Shown: positions 9,701 through 16,337, counted from the first letter of the stretch. The stretch: 37,760 bases of DNA from Ignavibacteria bacterium (GCA_016844745.1 JAERMQ010000058.1:1-37760), one strand, 5' to 3'. Made by a program: numbers and translations. The notes: generated by a model from the letters alone, not told the origin.

Positions 9701-9942
9701 GAGAAATCTGGGTGCGTTCGGATAGCTGCAACCGGGCAATTGAATCCTTTGCCGCAGTAAAAGAGAAATTCCCTATAATAGAAGAGGAATGGTATCCTCT
9801 TTCGTTATTGAATATGGGACAATGTTATGAGATATTGGGTAGAATCGAAGAAGCTAAAGAAATATACAGGTTATTAGCATCACTACGTCCCGAAGATGAA
9901 TACGGGAAGACAGCGCAGCGGCGGCTTAGTAGGTTAAAGTAA
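6772..9942 (+). CDS. Large secreted/periplasmic tetratricopeptide-repeat protein
   Basis: About 1056 aa from the start chosen here. After a short polar stretch there is a hydrophobic segment (LLYFIFLFISFF) and a likely signal peptidase I site (NCKA-Q). The rest is an almost unbroken series of TPR and TPR-like units of the YbgF/BamD kind, with many A-x-x-x-Y/F pairs and recurring phrases such as KFPKS, YPYSKR, YPQSGLTPRAHYAIGDA and FPKSELVPTALLESA. Such proteins are periplasmic scaffolds for envelope assembly; the actual partner is unknown. The start is uncertain. The ATG at 6772 lies inside the right arm of a palindromic repeat, an in-frame ATG at 6682 would translate the whole repeat, and a TTG at 6526 would overlap the previous gene. 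None has a clear ribosome-binding site. The reading frame itself is certain. Confidence 0.88.
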   Translation: MTFFNLFIYSNRINNSLLYFIFLFISFFNCKAQIVDLQDMSMYSSLGILDSRELFDDGLLRSAEQNLFKTIKKFPGGTATDKANILQAEIDFADKKYHFAESGLTSFIESGDNSPVRPHAALLRAFVLLEQKNYKSAEYYFRQSQKIAEDEFKFRQDSVYITIAHNSIYWRALSIAQQGKYQDADTVFAECATKYPHGAYSDDALYALGLISEINRKFEEAAAFFSTIAKNYPLSNTFVAARIRLANIKLILREGASSISSLESAETAWQHIKIKDSLGLRYENQDYCTGAEEKLLYLRGEANNLLGNFETSLGYFNKFFAKFPKSALRNYARLAMGWAYLNKSDYENALKQYDIVIKETDNLNKYNLKPIAQLYRTVALKRNGETTQAKKELTALSLQPDYPLASYALLELSQLLYEGGELDLARRNLERAKGESTEANLNVRIHLLLGAVLFEEKSWEKAAFSYKSAEQIALASSEIYMPRRSLYISEARLKGGIALVQCLRSSEAMTSLQKFISQNKDDKRADEAAFWLAEAYYRSELFKNAIETYTAFLAQYPYSKRREEVWYGLGWTYFRLKDFRQSSATFDKMLAEFPKSEFAVEALIRKGDGSFLMKNYKVAVDAYTRAKNLSPTTDEGQYAAYQICEAQYRLGQYEYAFSSLMDFVGHYSQSPYSPYALYLIGWIRFQQHKYREAIDGFKYLISAYPQSGLTPRAHYAIGDAFYNQGNYEEAINAYKNVIQMFPSDPLAPEAMKSIQYCLVSLGREEEAIATVDTFITANPGSPFTTDFIFKKADMFYSGRKFSDAATEYEKFVLNNPEGERTPEALFWLGKSFAGMGDVEKAIMTYNNLRKKFPKSELVPTALLESALLKKQAGDISAADSIFRTLEIQFPENQYAAQAGFERALIKYSMGDTTEAIRIFRTVSDNFKGSEWSNQSRYMLAMYWRNTGKNDSALAHFNILAYQEDNPSLAAEALYRIGEIWVRSDSCNRAIESFAAVKEKFPIIEEEWYPLSLLNMGQCYEILGRIEEAKEIYRLLASLRPEDEYGKTAQRRLSRLK

Positions 9943-9960
9943 TCAGGGTACTACAAAAAA

Positions 9961-10118
9961 ACTGTCATTCCTGCGAATGAGACTGAGTGAAAAGTCGAAT
10001 GAAGAACCTCACCCTAACCCTCTCCAAAGGAGAGGGAATTTATTATTCCCTCTCCTTTGGAGAGGGTTAGGGTGAGGTTCTTCATTCGACTTTTTTCACA
10101 CAGTGCGAATTCAGGAAT
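9961..10118. repeat. Composite palindromic element with 50-bp perfect arms
   Basis: The centre is a perfect inverted repeat, arms 9990-10039 and 10045-10094 with a 5-nt loop. It is built around cctcaccctaaccctctcc, a motif seen in many environmental genomes. Outside it are weaker inverted modules: gactgagtgaaaagtcga on the left against cgacttttttcacacagt on the right, and an outer cattcctgcgaat against attcaggaat. The two outer modules also frame the element at 20.5 kb, which has a different centre. It sits between the TPR gene and the toxin remnant, is non-coding, and could also stop transcription from both sides. Confidence 0.88.
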
Positions 10119-10138
10119 CCCTTCCAATTACTACATTT

Positions 10139-10565
10139 TTACTTTAAATTTTCAATTATTTTATTGTAATCTGCATGAGAACCAATCCAAAACCAAATGA
10201 TAACATCATTTTTAACTGTGCCAATTGCTCGCCAGCCAATACCAATCCTTACTGAATAAATATTCGTTACTTCTTTTATTTCTTTAAAATTCAGGCTGGG
10301 ATGGTAATTATTATCCTTCCAAAGGCTATAATTTTTTCTTGCAAGATTCTTTATTCTAATAGGCAGATAACTAAAGGTGGGTTCTAAAAATTCAATTTAG
10401 GCTGTCATTCTGAGCGAAGCGAAGAATCTATCTTGTTGATTTTAAAGAAAACTGGATTCTTCGCTTCGCTTTAAAGAAAACTGGATTCTTCGCTTCGCTC
10501 AGAATGACAATTTTTAGAACCCCCCTAAAGCATTTAATAAATTTTATTGTTAAATGTGATTTCAC
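10139..10565 (-). pseudogene. RelE/ParE-type toxin gene interrupted by a miniature element
   Basis: Read on the minus strand, a GTG at 10565-10563 overlaps the antitoxin stop (GTGA, 4 bases) and begins VKSHLTIKFIKCF. The frame is then broken by an inserted element (10377-10524) and resumes as SYLPIRIKNLARKNYSLW, then HPSLNF, IYSVRIGIGWRAIG and IIWFWIGSHADYNKII to a TAA at 10139. Removing the insert and one copy of the 6-bp duplication joins the pieces in frame into a 90-aa protein with full RelE/ParE-like toxin features: the K-x-F-x-x-L-P start, the HPSL motif, the YSVRIG strand and the WIGSH-x-DY end. The toxin would be an mRNA interferase or gyrase poison by family, but as it stands it should be inactive. 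Confidence 0.87.
10377..10524. mobile_element. Miniature inverted-repeat element, family A (copy A1), inside the toxin gene
   Basis: A non-coding element whose ends are inverted repeats (gtgggttctaaaaatt and aatttttagaaccccc), flanked by a direct repeat ctaaag at 10371-10376 and 10525-10530. Inside is the type H hairpin core (gtcattctgagcgaagcgaa ... ttcgcttcgctcagaatgac). This copy has an internal 29-bp tandem duplication (10441-10469, 10470-10498); without it the element is 119 bp, exactly the length of copy A2 at 30794-30912. No transposase is encoded, so mobility must have been supplied in trans. Confidence 0.88.
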
Positions 10566-10780
10566 AATTCATCAAATCCTTTTTCGAGTGTATTGCCTGA
10601 ATTGTACTCGTTCAATGCTTCCTGAGCCATGATTTTCAATTGAGCAGATGTTTCAAAAATACTTTTATCGAAATTTAATTCATTTTCGATATCCTCATTC
10701 CAGTAAAAGACTAAATTGTTCTGGAGTTCTTCAGGAAGGGAATCAACTTTATTAAATAAATTTTCTACTTGAGCTAACAT
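10562..10780 (-). CDS. Antitoxin of a type II toxin-antitoxin pair
   Basis: A 72-aa acidic protein directly upstream of the split RelE/ParE-like toxin gene, with a 4-base overlap of stop and toxin start. The C-terminal part (MAQEALNEYNSGNTLEKGFDEL) matches the short toxin-binding tail common to small RelE/ParE-partner antitoxins (A-x-x-E-Y-x-x-G-x-T). The N-terminal half (VENLFNKVDSLPEELQNNL) is helical and resembles the regulator half of this antitoxin class. With its toxin broken, the antitoxin is an orphan and under no obvious need to be kept, yet it is intact. That suggests either a recent insertion or another use. Gene order antitoxin-toxin is normal for this class. Confidence 0.8.
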   Translation of the reverse strand: MLAQVENLFNKVDSLPEELQNNLVFYWNEDIENELNFDKSIFETSAQLKIMAQEALNEYNSGNTLEKGFDEL

Positions 10781-11368
10781 TATTACCTTTCAAATAATTT
10801 CTATAGAAAACGAAGTAAGAATTAGAATATTTTAATCAATTATTCAATAATCAAATTGCACCAATTTTCACTATCTTTCACCAATTTTCACCGGTTTTTT
10901 TATTTTTTTCGTTTCAACCTTTTGAAGTCAGGTAGTCAACTGATGACTTTTTTCTCATTATTTACCGCTTTTTACTACTTTTTACTATGAATTTTAGATT
11001 TTTTTATTTCCAATTAATTCAAATTTTCAAATTGTTTCATTTTCAAATTGAATGTTTTAATACTTTTTACTATGTATTTTCCCTTAATTGTTTAACATTT
11101 TTTTTTCACCCAAACCATTATAGATTGACCAGCCTCAATTTCAAAGAACGATACTTACAAAAATAAACAGGGTAAAAGTGATGGCATAAAAATGATTTTA
11201 AAATTATTTGGAAATAAAATAAAAATAATTTAAGATTGTTAAGCAGAGAGCAAAGATGAAGTTTTCATCAATAAAGACACAAAAGCCTTGGGAAATGTTT
11301 CCAAAGTTTTTTTTTATTTTATAGTAAAAATGGTTAAATTGCTTTTTTCAAAGTAATAAACGTGGAAA
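10781..11368. other. 588-bp AT-rich intergenic region with short direct repeats
   Basis: I see no gene here. There are repeated short words: tcaccaattttcac at about 10859 and 10878, and tttttacta four times between about 10968 and 11094, twice in each of two places (ctttttactactttttacta; tactttttactatg). Also ttttcaaattg occurs twice near 11025-11050. The repeats are iteron-like in size but irregular in spacing, and I see no replication gene next to them. The region should include the promoter for the methyltransferase-nuclease gene at 11369. Confidence 0.45.
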
Positions 11369-13015
11369 ATGCAAAATCAACTTTATTATGGTGATAACCT
11401 TGAGGTTTTGAGAAAATATATTGGAAACGGAACGATTGACCTTTGTTACATTGACCCGCCTTTTAACTCAAAAAGAAATTATAACCAGATTTATAATAAT
11501 ATAGGCAAGGAAGACAAAGCACAAGCACAAGCGTTTATTGATACATGGACTTGGAATTCTCTATCTGAAGATGGTTTATTTGAGATTTTAAATAATTTCT
11601 ATGGAGTCTTTACTGTTCAAAGTATTGAATTAATCAAAGGTCTATCAAAAGTACTTGGCAAGGGTAGTCTGCTGGCTTATCTTATTAGCATGACTTTAAG
11701 AATTGCTGAGATATTTAGAGTTTTAAAACCAACCGGAAGTTTTTATTTTCATTGCGACCCAACTGCAAGTCATTATTTGAAATTGATTATTGATGCTATA
11801 TTTTGTTCTAAAGGTGGAGATTTTCAAAATGAAATAATATGGAAACGTTTTAATTTCCATGCCGATGCCAAAAGATTTGGTAATCTATCTGATAGAATTT
11901 TATTCTATACTAAGTCTTCGAAATTTACTTTTAATACGCAGCGGGAACCGTTTTCTGAAAAATATGTTAAAGATAAATTTACAGGAGAAGATGAAAGAGG
12001 AAAATTCTCACTTCATGATTTAAATCCACCAGGCGGGAGAGGTCCAATTTATAATTTCCACGGTATTTCACGACCATGGAGATTTACAGAAAATAAAATG
12101 AAAGCTTTAGATGCTGATGGAAGAATCTATAAAGAAGGTAAAACACCAAGATTAAAAAGATATTTAAATGAATTGAAGGGACAGGCTATTAGTGATATTT
12201 GGATTGATATTTTCCCAATTAATTCTCAGGCAAAAGAAAGATTAGGTTATCCGACGCAAAAACCAGAAGATCTATTAAAAAGATTAATTGAAGCGAGTTC
12301 AAATGAAGGTGATGTTATTTTGGATGCATATTGTGGATGTGGGACAACTATTGCAGTTGCTGAAAAATTTAAAAGAAATTGGATTGGCATTGATATAACT
12401 TATCAAAGTATTTCAGTTATTTTAAAACGAATGGAAGAACATTTCGGGAAAGCAGTAATTGAAAATATTAACCTAAATGGTGTACCAAAAGATTTTGAGA
12501 GCGCTGTATTACTTGCTCATAAAAAGGATGACAGACTTAGAAAAGAATTTGAAAAATGGGCTGTACTTTCTTATTCGAATAATAGAGCCATGATAAATGA
12601 AAAGAAAGGAGGAGACGGTGGTATTGACGGCATTGCATATATTTATGACAAAACTGAAGATAATGAAGATGATTATAAACAGGTAATTTTCAGTGTTAAA
12701 TCCAATAAAACATTGAATCCAACTGTCATTCGTGATTTAGCAGGTTCATTAGATAATGGAAAAGCTGCTAAAGGCTTTTTGATTACTCTTTATCCAATGG
12801 AAAATTTAGTCAAAGAATCTACAAAATATGGGAATTACGTAAACAAATTCAATGGGCTTTCCTATCCTAAAATTGAAGTAATAAGTATAAAAGATATCTT
12901 AAACGGTAAAAGATTTGATATGTTAGTTTCTCAGGAAATATTGAAGAAAGCCGTAAGGAAAAATACAGCCGAGCAAGAGGAGTTGTATGAAAAATTTAAG
13001 GAATCAAATGAATAA
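11369..13015 (+). CDS. DNA methyltransferase fused to Mrr-like restriction endonuclease domain
   Basis: 548 aa. The N-terminal ~390 residues are an N4/N6 DNA methyltransferase in beta-class order: catalytic motif IV DPPF at residues 29-32 first, a variable target-recognition region in the middle, then the AdoMet-binding motif DAYCGCGTT at 319-327. The C-terminal ~150 residues carry GGDGGIDG (Asp416, Asp420) followed by FSVKSNK (Lys444) and IRDLAG ... KGFLITLYP. This is the pattern of the Mrr_cat/PD-(D/E)xK nuclease fold, with Ser442 where Glu or Gln is usual. By architecture it is a single-chain restriction-modification candidate; the recognition site cannot be told from sequence. The nuclease may be weak or inactive if Ser442 is not tolerated. 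The next gene overlaps its 3' end, which argues for joint expression with the AbiGi-like protein. Confidence 0.88.
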   Translation: MQNQLYYGDNLEVLRKYIGNGTIDLCYIDPPFNSKRNYNQIYNNIGKEDKAQAQAFIDTWTWNSLSEDGLFEILNNFYGVFTVQSIELIKGLSKVLGKGSLLAYLISMTLRIAEIFRVLKPTGSFYFHCDPTASHYLKLIIDAIFCSKGGDFQNEIIWKRFNFHADAKRFGNLSDRILFYTKSSKFTFNTQREPFSEKYVKDKFTGEDERGKFSLHDLNPPGGRGPIYNFHGISRPWRFTENKMKALDADGRIYKEGKTPRLKRYLNELKGQAISDIWIDIFPINSQAKERLGYPTQKPEDLLKRLIEASSNEGDVILDAYCGCGTTIAVAEKFKRNWIGIDITYQSISVILKRMEEHFGKAVIENINLNGVPKDFESAVLLAHKKDDRLRKEFEKWAVLSYSNNRAMINEKKGGDGGIDGIAYIYDKTEDNEDDYKQVIFSVKSNKTLNPTVIRDLAGSLDNGKAAKGFLITLYPMENLVKESTKYGNYVNKFNGLSYPKIEVISIKDILNGKRFDMLVSQEILKKAVRKNTAEQEELYEKFKESNE

Positions 13016-13733
13016 TTACTATTCAAATGTTTATTGGCATTTTGTAGGTTCACCTGAAGATATGGACTGGTCTGAAATATATAGACCTAGCGATATAATT
13101 ATTAATGGTAGACAAACAAAAAGTGATGATACTTGTATGAAGATATTAAAAAGTATTATTCAAACTAACAAATTGTTAGCTAAATCTACAATAAGGTTTG
13201 ATGAATTTGAAACTGAAAAATTTTGTTGTGTTACAGATATACCAATACAAAATTTAAAGGAGCATACAAAATATTATGGAAATTGTGCAATTGGATTTGA
13301 AGCAAATACTATATATTGTTCAAATTTTCAACCAGTTTCTTATATAGATAGTTACTATCCAATAGTAAATGAAAGAATTGTAGATAATTACAATCAATCG
13401 AACCAATATCAATCAATTCCTAAATCAGATGTAAAAAAAAATAATGACATTTCTTATAAAAATTCGAAATCATATTATGATAAGAAATTTATAAAAAAAT
13501 ACGGACAAGAAGCATTATCATTTATTAAACCTACTATCTTTTCTACTAACCAAGAAGACACTTTTTATAGAGAACGTGAATGGAGGAAAATTGGTAATTT
13601 TGAATTTGGGCCTAATAAAATAGCATCTATTATTTTGCCTGAAAATTATTTCTATGAAATTTTAGAATTTCTTATAACAAAAAATATTAAAGATGTTCCA
13701 ATTTTGACATGGGAATTATTAGAAAATATTTAA
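12987..13733 (+). CDS. AbiGi-like abortive-infection family protein
   Basis: 248 aa, overlapping the end of the methyltransferase-nuclease gene by 29 bases. The pattern fits the AbiGi antitoxin family (PF10899): an N-terminal YYSNVYWHFVGSP, a central FCCVTDIPIQNLKEHTKYYG followed by AIGFEA and the PVSYID strand, and a late FYREREWRKIG. AbiGi was described in Lactococcus as the antitoxin of the AbiG phage-abortive system. A partner AbiGii (nucleotidyltransferase-like toxin) is not adjacent here. The start at 12987 has a strong agaggag upstream; an ATG at 13008 is the alternative. The gene is markedly AT-rich and rich in Asn, Lys and Tyr codons, in keeping with an imported defence gene. Family assignment is from memory of motifs and is moderately sure; function is inferred. 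Confidence 0.7.
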   Translation: MKNLRNQMNNYYSNVYWHFVGSPEDMDWSEIYRPSDIIINGRQTKSDDTCMKILKSIIQTNKLLAKSTIRFDEFETEKFCCVTDIPIQNLKEHTKYYGNCAIGFEANTIYCSNFQPVSYIDSYYPIVNERIVDNYNQSNQYQSIPKSDVKKNNDISYKNSKSYYDKKFIKKYGQEALSFIKPTIFSTNQEDTFYREREWRKIGNFEFGPNKIASIILPENYFYEILEFLITKNIKDVPILTWELLENI

Positions 13734-13916
13734 TTCAAAAATGATAAAATTAAGGGATTAAAGAAATTAAATGTATTTATTTAGTTCGAAGGCAAATAAA
13801 AAAAATACATTATATTAATCTGTGGTGCTATACATTTCAAAATCCAATTGATATTACAAGCGTTAAATTTATTAAATCAGTCTGCTATAAATTGAATCAA
13901 AAAATTGAAAATTAGC

Positions 13917-14747
13917 ATGAATGAAATTATAACCAATATAATTTACAATAAGGATGTTCTGGAAGTTTTAAAAGAACTTCCTGATAATTCTATTGATATG
14001 GTTTACGGTGATCCTGATTATAATGTTGGTATCAACTATGCTGGCAATAATTACTCAAAGAAATGGAATGATTATATAGATTGGTACATCGAATTGACGA
14101 AAGAAAGTATGCGAATTTTAAAGCCAACCGGAAATCTTTTTATGATGAATTATCCAAAACAAAATGCTTATCTGCGTGTAAAATATCTTGATGCTGCTGC
14201 TTATGATGTTCAGGATTATGTTTGGGTTTATAATACTAATGTGGGACATAGTCCTCGCAGATTTACTACTGCTCATCGTTCAATTTTACATGCAACAAAA
14301 TCAAAAGGTAATAATTTTTACAAGGAAAATGTTGCAGAACCGTACAAAAATCCCACCGATAAAAGGATTTTACAAAGAATTGCCGATGGAAATACGGGTA
14401 GGATGCCATATTCCTGGTTCTATTATGATTTGGTAAAAAATGTTTCAAAGGATAAAACCTTTCACTCATGCCAAATACCTTTACCATTAGTCGAAATGCT
14501 CATTAAATCCTGCACACAGCCAAATGATACCGTTTTCATTCTATTCGGAGGCAGCGGTTCTGAAATCATTTTATGCAAAAATCTAAAACGAAATTATATA
14601 AGCTGCGAGATTCATCCGGAATATTATAATATGATTATTGATAGAATTAATAATAATGGTGTGATACGAAATGATTTTAGATTGGATTTTATCAAAGAAA
14701 AAAATTCAAATGATGAAATCAATCATCTAAATTTGCATTTATTTTAG
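13917..14747 (+). CDS. Site-specific DNA methyltransferase (N4/N6 type) with DPDY catalytic motif
   Basis: 276 aa from the ATG at 13917 (an in-frame TTG at 13905 is weaker). The beta-class order is clear: motif IV first, as YGDPDYNVGINYAG near residue 31, and the AdoMet-binding motif late, as FILFGGSGSEIILCKNLKRN near residue 205, followed by CEIHPEYYNMI. Both core motifs depart from the usual forms: DPDY in place of DPPY, and LFGGSGSE in place of DPFxGSGTT. A GNLFMMNYPKQNAYLRV block and RRFTTAHRSILHATK are well formed, so the protein does not look degraded. No nuclease gene is adjacent, so it is either an orphan epigenetic methylase or works with the upstream fusion protein. It lies 183 bases downstream of the AbiGi-like gene on the same strand. 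Confidence 0.87.
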   Translation: MNEIITNIIYNKDVLEVLKELPDNSIDMVYGDPDYNVGINYAGNNYSKKWNDYIDWYIELTKESMRILKPTGNLFMMNYPKQNAYLRVKYLDAAAYDVQDYVWVYNTNVGHSPRRFTTAHRSILHATKSKGNNFYKENVAEPYKNPTDKRILQRIADGNTGRMPYSWFYYDLVKNVSKDKTFHSCQIPLPLVEMLIKSCTQPNDTVFILFGGSGSEIILCKNLKRNYISCEIHPEYYNMIIDRINNNGVIRNDFRLDFIKEKNSNDEINHLNLHLF

Positions 14748-14776
14748 TAGAAATATAAACAAAAATGAACCATATT

Positions 14777-14805
14777 ATCGCGTAGCGATTATATATCCGT
14801 AGGAG
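14777..14805 (-). repeat. REP-like unit upstream of tnpA (inverted copy)
   Basis: The short stem atcgcgtagcgat (14777-14789) followed by atatatccgtaggag. Its reverse complement reads ctcctacggatatataatcg followed by ctacgcgat, which is the same unit as the four copies downstream of tnpA but in opposite orientation. The ggag at 14802-14805 doubles as the ribosome-binding site of the transposase gene that starts at 14811. Confidence 0.8.
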
Positions 14806-14810
14806 AAATT

Positions 14811-15281
14811 ATGGCGAACACATACACCCAGCTTTACATCCAAATTATTTTTGCAGTCAAAGGAAGACAAAATATAATCCCGACTGAAAAAAAAGATGAG
14901 CTTTATAAATACATTACCGGTATAGTTCAAAATAAAGAACATAAATTATTTGCGATAAACGGTATGCCAGACCATATCCATATATTTATCAGCAATAATC
15001 CTGATGAATCATTATCCGGTTTAGTAAAAGAAATCAAGAGATGTTCATCAATTTTTATTAATCAAAATAAATGGGTATTAGGTAAATTTGAATGGCAAGC
15101 CGGTTATGGCGCATTTTCATATTCTAAATCGCAATTAAAGCAGGTTTGTGAATATATTGAGAATCAGGAAAATCATCATAAGAAGGTTTCATTTAAAGCG
15201 GAATATATAGCTTTTTTAAAGAAATATGATGTCAAATTTGATGAAAGATGTATTTTCAAGGATTTTGAAGATGATGTATAA
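14811..15281 (+). CDS. tnpA: Y1 (HUH) single-strand transposase, IS200/IS605 or REP-associated type
   Basis: 156 aa, the usual length of TnpA. The HUH metal-binding motif is MPDHIHIF near residue 54, and the catalytic tyrosine region is GYGAFSYSKSQLKQVCEYI followed by NQENHHKK, with the nucleophile most likely the Tyr of VCEYI. The N-terminal ANTYTQLYIQIIFAVKGRQN is typical of the family. These enzymes cut and join single-stranded DNA at hairpins using a 5'-phosphotyrosine. The start has ggag 6 bases upstream. No tnpB or other passenger gene is present. Matching hairpin units lie upstream (inverted) and immediately downstream, the first touching its stop codon, which favours a REP-associated transposase (RAYT-like) or a minimal IS200-like element. 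Confidence 0.93.
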   Translation: MANTYTQLYIQIIFAVKGRQNIIPTEKKDELYKYITGIVQNKEHKLFAINGMPDHIHIFISNNPDESLSGLVKEIKRCSSIFINQNKWVLGKFEWQAGYGAFSYSKSQLKQVCEYIENQENHHKKVSFKAEYIAFLKKYDVKFDERCIFKDFEDDV

Positions 15282-15451
15282 TCGCTACGCGAAAAATCTC
15301 TTGATTCCCAATGATTCTTTCTACGGGTATTTAATCGCTACGCGATATTCTTTTGGCTTACATTGATTATTATTACGGACATAAAATCGCTACGCGATAT
15401 TTATTTTGGTTCACATCCCTTTTTATTGCAGACATTTAATCGCTACGCGAT
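15281..15451. repeat. Array of four REP-like hairpin units, period 52-53 bp
   Basis: Near-palindromic 13-mers atcgctacgcgat (stem atcgc/gcgat, loop tac) occur at 15281-15292 (last base changed), 15334-15346, 15386-15398 and 15439-15451, so the spacing is 53, 52 and 53. Each later copy is preceded by a related ctacgggtattta / ttacggacataaa / tgcagacattta, and the intervals share words such as ttttgg and cacat. The unit contains the tetranucleotide gtag (as ctac on this strand) next to a hairpin, as in bacterial REP sequences. It is not a CRISPR: the repeat is too short and the intervals are related to each other. Confidence 0.85.
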
Positions 15452-15477
15452 AAGTTTTATTCACTTTTCACTTTTCA

Positions 15478-16248
15478 TTATTCACTATTCTTCTCCACCA
15501 ACCACGTCGTAGCCTGGGCAGTCGGTGTTACCATCAAATCCTGAATCGTCACGTGCTTGGGACGGGTTGCACAGAATAACGCTGCTTCGGCAACATCCCT
15601 GCCTTCTAAAGGCTTATATCCAAGATAGACCTGAGCAGCACGGGCTTCATCTCCATGAAACCGCACCTTTGCAAATTCCGTTTCGACTAATCCAGGGTCT
15701 ATATTTGTAACACGAACGCCGGTGCCTACCAAATCGACATGCATGCCTTTCGTCAGCATTTTGACGGCTGCTTTTGTTGCGCAATAAACATTTCCACCTA
15801 TATATGCCTCAGTACCGGCAATGGAAGCTATATTGATGATAATGCCATTCTTGCGTGCAGCCATTTCGGGAAGAATTGAATTAGTTACATTGAGCAATCC
15901 TTTGATATTGGTATCAATCATTTCATCCCAGTTTTCAGGTTTGCCTTCCTGGATTTTTTCTATGCCACGGGCAAGTCCGGCATTATTGATTAAAATATCG
16001 ACGGGACGCCAGTTATCGGGCAGGTTGAGAGCTTTGGATACATCCTTCCGACGCCTAACATCACAGCTCAATATGAAAGTTTCTGTGGCGTATTTGTCGT
16101 TTAATTCGATAGCAAGTTGGTTAAGATTTTCGGAGCGGCGGGCAAGCAATATTAAACGCGAACCGGCTTCCGCAAAGACTTCGGCGCATGCCCTTCCGAT
16201 TCCTGACGATGCCCCGGTAATAAGGGTAATTTTGTTTTTGAGCAGCAT
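15478..16248 (-). CDS. Short-chain dehydrogenase/reductase, YdfG-like
   Basis: 256 aa from the ATG at 16248, where the protein begins MLLKNKITLITGASSGIGRA; a longer frame to 16305 lacks family support. Visible SDR elements are the NAD(P)-binding TGASSGIG near residue 11, the INNAG of beta-4, an IASIAG Ser, and the YCATK Tyr-Lys pair. The tail pattern (NIDPGLVETEFAKVRFHGD, GYKPLEGRDVAEAA, HVTIQDLMVTPTAQ) is that of the YdfG/serine-3-dehydrogenase group, NADP-dependent oxidoreductases of 3-hydroxy acids. The substrate is unproven. It lies downstream of hrcA, separated by 89 bases that include a perfect hairpin. Its 3' end adjoins the REP array of the transposase. Confidence 0.9.
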   Translation of the reverse strand: MLLKNKITLITGASSGIGRACAEVFAEAGSRLILLARRSENLNQLAIELNDKYATETFILSCDVRRRKDVSKALNLPDNWRPVDILINNAGLARGIEKIQEGKPENWDEMIDTNIKGLLNVTNSILPEMAARKNGIIINIASIAGTEAYIGGNVYCATKAAVKMLTKGMHVDLVGTGVRVTNIDPGLVETEFAKVRFHGDEARAAQVYLGYKPLEGRDVAEAALFCATRPKHVTIQDLMVTPTAQATTWLVEKNSE

Positions 16249-16301
16249 TTTTATATATTGAACTGATATTGATATATCTTTGTTGTTTTTGTTCCTTCTA
16301 A

Positions 16302-16328
16302 TCACGTCAAGAGGAACTCTTGACGTGA
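16302..16328. repeat. Perfect 12-bp hairpin between hrcA and the SDR gene
   Basis: tcacgtcaagag (16302-16313), a 3-nt loop, then ctcttgacgtga (16317-16328). It lies just after the hrcA stop on the minus strand. No T-run follows on either side, so it is more likely a small dispersed palindrome or an mRNA-stabilising stem than a classical terminator. Confidence 0.7.
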
Positions 16329-16337
16329 GGGGAATAA

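Noticed and set aside
15281..15451. Regular spacing of about 53 bp suggesting a CRISPR array
   Set aside because: The repeat is only 13 bp and self-complementary, the intervals are related to one another in sequence, there are no cas genes, and the same unit occurs inverted upstream of a Y1 transposase. A REP-type array explains it better.
16302..16328. Hairpin after hrcA as a CIRCE-like operator
   Set aside because: CIRCE has 9-bp arms TTAGCACTC/GAGTGCTAA with a 9-nt spacer; this has 12-bp arms of different sequence and a 3-nt loop, and lies at the 3' side of hrcA.
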